A stretch of 64,000 nt of DNA from contig CM049306.1 of assembly GCA_026874595.1 (NCBI GenBank), positions 83,416,142 to 83,480,141 of the forward strand, written 5' to 3'. Below, piece after piece: positions 29,501-41,500 of the stretch (position 1 is its first letter; each line of letters begins with the position of its first letter). The notes under the pieces are model-generated. The model saw nothing but the letters and a program-made list of their open reading frames with translations, made no database searches and was not told the DNA's origin. A program made the position numbers and the translations under genes. This DNA is from Sipunculus nudus (taxonomy: Eukaryota; Annelida; Sipuncula; Golfingiida; Sipunculidae).

Positions 29501-32500
29501 ACCATGCCAACATATAAAACAGGTGAATTGGAGATAGTACGTCTGTGTGTTGTGATGGTTTTCCTAGGAAATTTTAATTCTGCCAGAATGAAAATATAGT
29601 GTGAGAAATACATACAAAATTCTATGTCATTGTACCTTTCATGATGAGAATTCATCCTCCAGGTATTTCTTCAGTACAGTTATCTGTGTATATTTTGTTC
29701 CTTTTAGCCCAGTGTGATGCCCTTGGATCCTTACTTGCCAATTCAGACTCTCCTATGTTTCAGACAGAGGAGGCCAAGGTAATCTTTGAAAGCGTGATAG
29801 TTTGTAATATGTAACATCTCTCTCTGTTTTTAAGAATGAAGAAGTATTTTTTTTTTACAAAAGAAAACTAGAACTCATATTAATTTGTAAAAAACATCAG
29901 ACCAGCTTTCTTCAGTGATGGACATAATATTGTGACAAAGGGTATCCAAGAAAGCCACTCTTAATTGTTGCTTAATACAAAGATAATGCATTTGTATTAA
30001 TCCTCTGGTCAGTGTATCTGAATCCATGCAAGTCAGAGATTATGTTTAGAATGTGTACAGAAATTCATTGAAATATTCCTTTGGTAATCTTGTCTTTTGT
30101 TTATTTTTTAGCGCTCCTTAATTGGTATTGCGAGAGACTTGAGGGGAGTGGCGTTTGCTTTCAATACCAAAATTAGCTACATGATGCTCTTTGACTGGAT
30201 GTATCCTTTTCAGATTAAAAGAAATATCTTTTGTTAAAAAACTGTTATTTTTGTGATGTCTTCGGCTGTCTGCTAGCATAAATTTTGATATTGATTCTCA
30301 GACCAGATTCAGGAATTGAAGAAATTAGGAGAAGAAATATGCATATATCCATTATTTGCCAGGAATTATTTATAAAGTATCAGTATTTTCATGACAAGAA
30401 TGTATGTAAATTTATATATAAATGCCTGGCAATGGTGAAGCCATTTGAAAACATATAACAAGTTATAAAAAGAATTGTGCTACTTAAAATCTGTATTATC
30501 TGTTTATCCATAGGTGCACATATCAATATCAATAGAACCTTGCTTGTTCACAAATTAATCTTTTCTAACAAACAGACACACAGATTCTTTGACATTTCTC
30601 ATGAACTGTCTGGATTTTGTTAAGACAAGAATTCCAACTGTGCTCTTCCATATAGTAGTATTGACTGCTAGTCCAGAAGAATCTCAAATTTACGAAAATT
30701 CGTTTTACCTAAATATAAACTGAGCAACCAAAATTTACCTCTATTAACAGAAAAGTAGAAAAACAACATTTGGAAAATATATTTTTCCAAAAGTCCCAGT
30801 GTGACTCTAAGGATAACTTCCTTCAGTAGCATTCACCTGTCTGTGAAGAAGAACACATGGTATAATTAGCACATCTAATTAAGCATAAGTGTTCTTATGA
30901 GTTATATATGCTTAACTGTTACGGTGCATGCATTCATCTGGTCACCTGTAAGTGTACTGACATAACACTGTCATCCTTGTTTTGATCTTTCTATGATTTG
31001 TTATGTGGGTCTCCCCTGGTATACATGTTGAGTTTTCCTTGACATTAATTTGGCTCTGTGATCAAAATACAATGTATAAGTTTTCTGTGCGTTGACTGGC
31101 TGTGAAAGCTGCGCTGTTATTTGGATGAAGGTCACTTACAATCCAGTTAAATCATTCAGTAATTCATATCACCAATTTGTATCTGCGGTATTTGCATAGC
31201 CTACAATCTTTACATGCGTTGTGTTTAATCATTATTTCCCATAGATGGCAGCACTAATTAGCTTATAAAAAGCATGCCATGTGCAAACATTCCTATAGCA
31301 GCTTTTACCATAAACCAACAACTCATTGAATATAAATGCCAGCTTATAAACACTACCCTTGCAAGCTGTATGGATATACAGAAAGTTGCTAATTTTCTAT
31401 AAACAGAGTTAACAGTTGTTTTAAATCATTCACTGTTTTAATATAAAAATATTATTTTAAATAAAAATCTGATGAGATAAGGTTCCTGGCATAAGCTATT
31501 ATTTTATTGGAATCTTGTTTGCTGAACTTAGTAATAGTGTATACATACTGAAAAATTGGAAAATCTTGCATATCCATAACCTCAAATATCCGAACAAATT
31601 TTGTCCCCCAAACTATTTGGATATTGGAGGTTTTACTGTATCAGTATATTGATCTGACCTGTGAACCTTAACCATGACTCAGTTACCCCACCTACACACC
31701 AATATTGTTACGAGCCCTTGAACTGTGGTACCATGACCCTGCTGTCACGACGCCTGTGTTGAAGCTGATGGCAGAGCTAGCCCAGAACAGGTGAGTTTGC
31801 TAGCACAGCCCTGTGTCAGCAAACGACTGCCATAATGCTATCAGTACACTAAGGAGTAAACCTTTTGTTATATCCCCAGACTGAAGGACTGTGGTGGACA
31901 ATTCTTGTCAGTCAGAATGATTGCAACTAAATTATTGATTTACATATTTTCTTCAGATTTTGCTTGTGCATTTATATGGTGAGATTGGTCCTAGGCGACA
32001 TCTGTTTAGAAACGGAGGTTAGAATCTTTGACCATGAACAGTACATATTTGTTCAAATTAAACAAAAACTCTTTTTTTCTCAAAAACAGGTGTTTTGATA
32101 TGGCTGTGTAATATTGAATAACTGAAAATGTGAATAGCTTTTATCTTATTTAAAGGACAGGTGGTATTACCTACAGACCTTTTAAGTTTGTTGGGTGTAC
32201 ATCCCTCATGTCAATAAATATGAGTCTGGATCACAGGGCCTATTTAAAGGTGGTATTGTAAAGGTTTGGAGGCACTGTGGCATTGATGATTTCTGGTTCA
32301 CACAAGTGTGCATGTCATTCAAACTTTTATTTGAAGATATTTTGGTGGAGATAACGGCCTCCATTTTTTATGCTCATATATTTCTTAATCTAAGTATATA
32401 CATCTGCCAAGTTCCATTTCTGTTCGGGAGTACCTCACTGGGCGGTAGCACTCCCTTCCTATCATATTATTTTTGTATCCTGGTGTCACACAGGCCCGAT

Positions 32501-35500
32501 GTCTACAGCACCTGCGGGTGATGAGTGTGTAATCATCCCCATTGCTGAGTCATAACACCAAGGAACCCCCTCAAGACACTCTTTTGTAAGTCATTCAGCC
32601 TTCCCATGAAGCCTGCAGAGCGCTTACCCTGCGTGGGGACGGACCGTGAAAATCTCACGGCCTGAGCTGAGATTTGAACTCGCGACCTCCCTGCTTTGAG
32701 TCCTGTGCTCTACCCCTAAGCCACAGATGCCAGTGTATCATTCATACTCCATTGAGGGTTTGGTTCTCTAACCATGATAAAATTAGCACTTGATAGGCTT
32801 GCTGAATTATTTATAAAATAACCATATGAGATTCTCTCATATGATAAGAAATTATTCTTTCTCCAAGGACCAGACTATCTTCTTCATTATGTAACTTAAA
32901 ACAAATACAAGTAATGTCTAAAGAATAAACAAATAAAAAATAACAGATACTAGAGTGAATTAAGGTTTTTGTATTACACCCTTTTAATTATTTATATAAC
33001 TTTTTTGTTACAGGTCACAGAGGTTACAGTTCGATGTGTCTTCACCAAATGGCATTCTGCTTTTCAGAGAAATTAGTAAATGCATTGTAAGCTACGGTGA
33101 GTTATTTGACATTTATCAACTGAATCTCATACATTTTGTAAAATTTGTACATTAGAAAAAACAAAATTACCCCTTTTTCGGCTACTATTGTCATATCATC
33201 CCCTCCTGTTCACAAGTTTTTTTTCCTGTGAAAATTTTAATTGGTTGCATTTTGAGGGAGTAATGATAATATAAGGTGGAAGAGTAATGGGCCTAACTTT
33301 CAACAAGGAAAATAAACACCTGCCTTACATGATATTTAAGAAACATTCATACAATTTTTATATTTGTATCTTCATGTCAGCAGATTCTGTATCATTCCAT
33401 ATATTCTAAATCAGTTGAAGAAAATATTTTATATGTAACATTTTTACAAATTTTGTACAGTAAACTCTGATTTAATCTTGGCATCTCTTGCTGATATGTT
33501 TTGAAATTATAAATTCTATTTCTTGCAATACTTTGTCATAATTTTGATTTTACTACTCAACAATTCGAGATTTATTCTCTGTTTGTAGGAACAAGAATCT
33601 TAACATTGGCAGACATTCCAAAAGACCAACTGTATTCACTAAAGTATCCTTTGAATAGTATTTGTGATGGCACACAAGTGTTGAAAGGTCCCTTATGTGC
33701 TCATAAGATTTCTCTCATTTTGTTTTAAAAATTTGAACTGATCATTTATTTAATGTTAGTGTCATATCCTGTTGATACACTTCAATATGAGGAATCATTC
33801 ATTTAAAAATTTATGAGCTTCAAGGATCCAAATGTTGCTTTCCTGTTTTCCTGTTGGAAAGTTGTAACAAGCATGGGAAAGCTATGTCAAATCTTATTTT
33901 CCCAGGAAATAAAAAAGCTGTCGGGGGGAAATTTATACAAAAAGTCACATTTGGGCAGAACTGGCATGACATTGGCAAGCTCAAAACTTGAAATCAAATC
34001 AATACAAACATCCCAAAGTTCTCCCTCTTTTTTTGGAATATTCCAGAAGAAAGTGCTGTATTAGTCTGTTCAGTGGAGGCAGCCATGTTTGTCATTTGGA
34101 ATCCTTGGCCCTAATCAGGCAAGTTTCCCGCTGTACACAAGTTTCCCAAGATCCAATAGTTCACCTTTCAATGAAAATTTACCATCAGTTGAGAATAATC
34201 TATTTTAAAATCTGGGAAATCAGTTTTCACCATTGCTTTACCAGGGAGAGCAATTGTTTTTCAGGGAAAGTTATATAACAAAGGAAAGTAAGATTTTCTC
34301 AACATTTTGAACTCTGTGCTTATTTGTAATGTTCATTTTTAAGTTTGATGTTCCACTTATTCAAGCCCAAAGAACTCTCGGGGGCATGGGGTTAATTTTA
34401 GTAGATTATTACTGTCTGTGTGATACTACTGAGCTCATTAATTGTATTATATCATCCTTAACCTGTAAAAGATTGAAAGGTATATCAGTTTGTTTCTCCA
34501 TGCTAAAAGCTGCACTGTGTGGTAACTACGTCAACTTCGGTGTATTCCGATTATACGGGGACGATGCATTACAGAATGGTTTGGGCATGTTTGTGAAAAT
34601 GTTGCTGTCCATAGAACAAAATGATCTCTTGGTAAGTGTGAACCTTATTTTTTTTATATCAGTTCTTGAGCTAAATTTATATAATTTGAAGAAGTATATA
34701 CAATATTTGTAACGGTTGCATATTACTTTAAATAATCTGTTGGTCCTGATTTATTTAGAGAAGGTTACCATCTTTAATAGTAACCTCTTTTATATTAACA
34801 TTTATTGCATGGACATTTTTCACAGTTGAAGAACATGTTCATAGTGATGTAAAAATACTTTATAATCTTGTGACAAACAGAGATTACTCATTCCTGAAAC
34901 TTTTATTCCATGCTTGCACTGTATTATAAAGCCTGGAAAAAATATAACCATTTGTTGGTTTACCTCAAGTGAAGGGATTGAGTTCAAAGTACCAAGTTTA
35001 TCATTAAATTAGGTGCCAAGTACAAGTGTAAAGTCATGGGGCATTCTCTTAATTAGATAACCAAGGAAGATAATTGGTAATTGGTCTCAGCTTAAATAGA
35101 CATGCAGGTAACAACAAAGTCATGTATGTAAAAATAAATGAGTTCTTTTCTTTTAGACTTTATAGAAGCCTTTGGCATTGATGTATAGTGATACTTTGTA
35201 ACATTGTAGAATATAAAACAAGTAGATCTGGAAAATCAGGTTAAGTGTTAAATCTTACAGATAAATGTTCAAAATGTTAGCAGTTCTAAGACTTTTTAGT
35301 ACTTTCAATTCATAGTCGCTGTAATGTTAGATATTTCATCACTAAATTCAGATATTAATAGTCAGTTTTACTGTAATTCCTGTAATTAACTGATGTAGAC
35401 ATAAACTAATACATCCTGAGTGACAAATAAGTTATATTAAGCAAAACTTCAGACAAATTTTCTGCAGGACAGTTGACTGTTTGCATCCAGCACCACTTTT

Positions 35501-38500
35501 TGAATCAACGGAGTTCAGCGATTCTGCACTTAGAACACATACAAATGAACATGACTATTGTTCAGTAAAGCTGCATAAATATGTAAAGTGGATAGTAAAA
35601 TGTTTACAGTCCAACTTGTTTTCTATAAATTCTGCTATTTGTTTTATCTATCTTTATTGAACAGGACTACCCCAAGTTGAGCCAGAGTTACTATGCCTTG
35701 TTAGAGTGTCTAGCTCAGGATCATATGCCATTCATCAGCAACTTGGAGCCACGTGTGTTCTTGTACATATTGTCAACGATCTCAGAAGGCCTAACGGCCC
35801 TCGGTAAGGAAACACAAATTGTATGCTTCCTCTATATGTCATTTTCTGGGCTGGTGAAGAGAGTATGTTAGTAAGATTAAATTTATCTTTGCTTGATTCT
35901 ATAGATATTTTTCCTAATTTTTAGACCTTTTGTATCCAAACATTGGTTGGTAAGATCAACTTCTGATTGATTTATTGATAACAGTTCAGCATTTGATTTA
36001 TAACAGGTATGCCAATCATCTGGGCCATGTTGCAGTCGCCTAATTGTATCCCCCAAAACGAAGTTTTGCGGATACTATGTTTTTGACCGGGTTCCGCCCG
36101 TTTCCGGAGAACTCCTCTGAGACTACTGGACAGATTTTTCCGAAACTTACACAAATTATCGGGTCACATGTGAACTGGTGCCTAACCAAGTGACCTTGAC
36201 CTCTGACCTTTCGTCTCTGCCCAGTGTCCGTTTGTGCGTCTGTTTCCACACATAAACCCATATATCTCGGGAACCGTTTGACCGATCCGGAAAAAAATTT
36301 TACACAAATGTAGCCCTGGGATAGCTTTATAACATACACAACAAAAGGTGGCGCCACCTGCAACCATTTTTGCACAGTGTCCATCTGTTCATCTGCCTGG
36401 GGTTAAAATCACTCATATCTCTGCAGTGGTTTGACTAATTCACCTAAAATTTGGCATGCGTATACATCCTAGATAGCTTTCTCGATTTTATGACAGGTGG
36501 CGCCACCTACATTCACGTTAACGCTCCACACATAAACCCATATATCTCAGGAACCGTTTGACTGACCGGAAAAAAATTTTACACAAATGTAGCCCTGGGA
36601 TAGCTTTATAACATACACAACAAAAGGTGGCGCCACCTGCAACCATGTTTGCACAGTGTCCATCTGTTCATCTGCCTGGGGTTAAAATCACTCTTATCTC
36701 TGCAGTGGTTTGACTAATTCACCTAAAATTCGGCATGTGTATACATCCTAGATAGCTTTCTCGATTTTATGACAGGTGGCGCCACCTAAATTCATGTTAA
36801 CGCTCCACACATAAACCCTTATATCTCGGGAACTGTTTGACCGATCCGGAAAAATTTTTTACACAAATGTAGCCCTGGGAATGCTTTATAACATACACAA
36901 CAAAAGGTGGCGCCACCTGCAACCATGTTTGCACAGTGTCCATTTGTTCATCTGCATGGGGTTAAAATCACTCATATCTCTGCAGTGGTTTGACTAATTC
37001 ACCTAAAAATCGGCATGCGTATACATCCTAGATAGCTTTCTCGATTTTATGACAGGTGGCGCCACCTACATTCACATTAACGCTCCACACATAAACCCAT
37101 ATATCTCGGGAACCGGTTGACCGATCCGGAAAAAAATTTTACACAAATGTAGCCCTGGGATAGCTTTATAACATACACAACAAAAGGTGGCGCCACCTGC
37201 AACCATGTTTGCACAGTGTCCATCTGTTCATCTGCCTGGGGTTAAAATCACTCATATCTCTGCAGTGGTTTGACTAATTCACCTAAAAGTCGGCATGCGT
37301 ATACATCCTAGATAGCTTTCTCAATTTTATGACAGGTGGCGCCACCTACATTCACGTTAACGCTGCAGACATCCAAGCTCATATCTCGGGAACCGTTTGA
37401 CCAATCAGGAAAAAAAATTTACACAAATGTAGCCCTTGGATAGCTTTATAACATTCACAAAAATGGTGGCGTCACCTGCAGCCATTTTTACACAGCGTCC
37501 ATCTGTTTGTCTGCCTTTGGTTAAAATCACTCATATCCCTGCAGTGGTTTGACCAAATTACCTGAAATTCAGCATGCTTATACATCCCGCATAGCTTTCT
37601 TGATTTTATGACAGGTGGTGCCACCTACGTTCACATTCATGCTGTAGACATCCATGCTTATATCTCCGGACTCATTCAACCAATCAGGAAAATTTTTTTA
37701 CACAAATGAAGCCCTTGGATAGCTTTAAAACATACACAAAAATGGTGGCGCAACCTGCAGCCATTTTTGCACAGCGTCCATCTGTTTGTCTGCTGTGGGA
37801 TAAAATTACTCATATCTCTACAGTGGTTTGACTTTTCCACATCAAATTTTGCTTGTGTATATATCTTGGATAGTTTCAAATAACAGGTGGCGCCACCTAC
37901 AATCATGTTTATGTGGCAGAGATCCGTTCTAATATTTAACACATGTAACTCTATATCCCCTTGCCACTCAATCCATGCCTTACTACACCCGTCCTTCTCT
38001 GATTTTGGCGGATACACGTAGTGGCTTGTCGACTACCCGTATTCTAGTTTAAAAATATGTTTACATGAATATTGGATTCATTTGGTCTGAAGTATTTTAA
38101 TGTCAGTTAATTTAAGTACAACATAAATTATGTGTAGCAGATATACTGATACAAATATTTAATGACCATGCATTAAAATGAGACTGGCACCACTCCACTA
38201 AATGATGACCAGTAGAGCTGTAAACAGCAAGCTAAATGTTGTTGTAATATTGACCTAGTAAATATTATCAACAACCAGACCAGACATGTCTATTTTAGTG
38301 CATATGACCTCACAATGTGATGATATACATTATTACAGAATTTAATGCTGTAATGGTTGAGTTCTATGTGGAATGGTTCGATGACCCATTATTAGTGCTA
38401 GTATACATTAAATGCTCTATTTTGTTTCAGATACAATGGTGTCTACGGGTTGCTGTGCGACACTAGACAATATAATCACCTACTTGTTCAAGAGGTTGAC

Positions 38501-41500
38501 AAAGAAACAGAAGAAACCCCACCCAAATCATGTCCAGGACAGTGAAGCCTTCCTCAGGATACTAGAGCTTCATCCAGATATCCTACAACAGGTAAGAAAA
38601 CCCCACCGAAACCATATCCAGGGCAGTGAAGCCTTCCTCAGGATACTGGAGCTACATCTATTTATTTTACAACAGGTCAGAAACCCCACCCCAACTAGTC
38701 CAGGACAGTGAAGCCTTTCTCAGGATACAGATAATTGGTGAACACTCAAGTCCTGAATATTATCTTTCAGTTGTATTGCATGGTAAGATAAACCAAAACA
38801 CCAGTAGTTCTATCCAGACATTCTAAAGTATAAGAGCTCTCTCAGAAGAATATGAGCTTGCCTTTATTAAATAGAATCTGTCAAACCATTCAAGTCCACT
38901 GATACTTGCAGGTTGATGTATCACATAATAGTTGAAGGAAAAACCACTTGCATATTCTTGTATTCCTAAAGTGCATTGGGGTATATTGTTTTGCTCTTGC
39001 TGCTTTCTGTTGTTTGTTTGAAATATGTGTCCATGCAAATTTTGAAATCATTAAAAAAATTTGCATACCATTTCCAAAAGTAAGCTGCAATGAAAGATAG
39101 AAACTTGGGCCAACTTAACAGGAATGAAACGAAAACCATACCTTACAAACTGTTGTTAATGCAAGTAAGTTAATATTCTGATTTGAACCCTGGTTTGAAT
39201 CCTGATTAGATTATCTTGTGAAAGCCACTTTATGATTGAGTTTAAATCAGTGTTGACTGGTGAATTCTCAATATACATTATGAATTTGTATCATTAATGA
39301 AAGTGAACTGCTAATGAACTAAGAAATATAATTACTGTATTTCAGATGTTGTCAACCATGTTGAATATCATCATGTTTGAAGACTGTAGGAATCAGTGGT
39401 CCATGTCCCGTCCTTTGCTGGGTCTAACCCTGCTCAATGAAGAGGTATGTCTCTCATAGTACCCATCACAGTCACACTTCATAGTCACCAGACAAAACCT
39501 GTGATTGTCACCCATCATAGTCATCTGTCATAGTTACCTGTCATAGTCTCTTTTCATATTCACCTACCATAGTCATATGTCATAGTCACCAGTCATAGTT
39601 ACCTGTCATAGTCTCTTTTCATATTCACCTACCATAGTCACATGTCATAGTCATGTAACCTGATTACTGCACAGTCAATCTTTAAAATCTTTATACATTT
39701 GTTATTTATGTTAATAACTAGAATCAAAGAGGTAACCTTGATATGCATATAACTTTTATCACTTAACTTGCATCTTAAATTGTTGAAACTGATTCGCTCA
39801 AATATTTGTTCTTTTGAAAAGCTGCATATAAATATGTAGTTATGACTTTTGGAGAATATAAGATGTTATAAACTTAATTGTAGTTTGAAAAATCTGATGT
39901 AATAAATGTATATTAGACAACTTTTACCCATAATTTGTTAAAATTTAAAGAAATATCTTTTAATGTTTTATGTGACTTAGAAGAATTTTGTGGTGCATAA
40001 AAGACTTTTTTTTTAATATAAATTTACATTTATATCTGTCATGGATTTCTACTTCAGTATTTTAAACGCTTCCGGGAAAACGTTATCAGCAGTCAACCAG
40101 CAGACAAGCAGCGAGTAATGGCACAGTGCTTTGACAACCTCATGGAGGGGATAGAGCGCTCACTACTGGTTAAAAATAGAGACAGGTAGGGTTTGGATAT
40201 GAAGTAAACAAACAATCAACGTCTTATTTAACATTTAAATTAAAAATGCGTCCAATATGGGGACTGCGTGGAAGATAGTGTTCAAAGCTGGTGCCATCAA
40301 ATGTTACTTAAACCTGTGATATTCCTGGGAACTTTTGAACTGAAAATATTTTGAAAAACACCCTGGACATTGTGGTAATGTGTCCTTGATTATAAACATA
40401 ATGAACAACCACCATGTCGCTGCCCTTGCTTTATACACATTGGTTAATAACTGACACCTTTCAGGAAAACTGCAATGTCATTGTCCTCTGTGACGTCATG
40501 ACTAGCACTCCAAAGATTGCCATGTGGTCACATTCTACGTTCTGGTGTAAACATATTTGCTATAAAACCCCACGAAATACTTATCCCGGGGTTATTTACT
40601 GTTGGATTTACACCAAAATTGTTCTTCTTTGACACTCCCACAAAACCACCTACCATATTTATTCTATTTGGCGACCACTTAAAAATAATTAATTTTCTCA
40701 GAGGTCGAGATAATGGAGGATATTTGAAAATAATCTACCTGCAGAATTTGCGGTGGTCAAGATTTTAGAGGCATGCGACGGGATAACCTTCCCTAGAAAT
40801 CCCGAGCCACTCTGACACTCGAGCGGTCATATGGATTGAGTGATAATATGGGTGTTTATAAGTTTCTTTTGTTAATTTCCTACAAACGGGCTTCCAACCG
40901 TCACATGAAAAATACGGAGTCCACCAGTGATTAATCAAACTGAGCTCAGTCACTTTACAAAATGATCACTGCTTCGTGTATAGGTACGGTCACTTGACAT
41001 AGACGGCAACTTGTGTAACTGCCAGTTGTTTCAAGTTTACCCACCAGGCGGCGATATCGGCGGGCCGAAAAGGGACAAGCAGCTGCACGGAAGTTGGAAG
41101 AAGACTTTATAAAAAATAAATACCTATTATCAGATAACTTTTATTTGTATAATACGTAATAAATATAGGAAAGTAAATGCATCTTAAAATACACACGACC
41201 GGAAATGGTCCTAGCTTCCGAGCCCTCGATCGGGCCCTGTTTTGTACGCGCGGTCACCCATCCAAAAACTAACTCGGGTCGTTTAATCCTAACTGAGATG
41301 ACAGTTGCAACTGTGTCCCAGTTGTTCCACCACATGTGCCTTCCCGTATCTTGTAATTATTGCTAAATACCCATGTGAATTGCACACGAGGCACGTGCGT
41401 ACCAGGAATCCTACACAAGTTTGCTTCATCACGGACACCCATTTTGAACTTGAACACTTTATCATGTTTATATATAATAATGAAAAACGCATCTTTGTAT

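Noticed and set aside
34329-34471. In-frame extension upstream of exon 23 that would make one long open exon
   Set aside because: Protein conservation starts exactly at LKGIS after the U12-type acceptor; the upstream reading is intronic.
37676-38017. 113-codon minus-strand open frame
   Set aside because: Lies wholly within Helitron-like copy 4 and repeats its modules.
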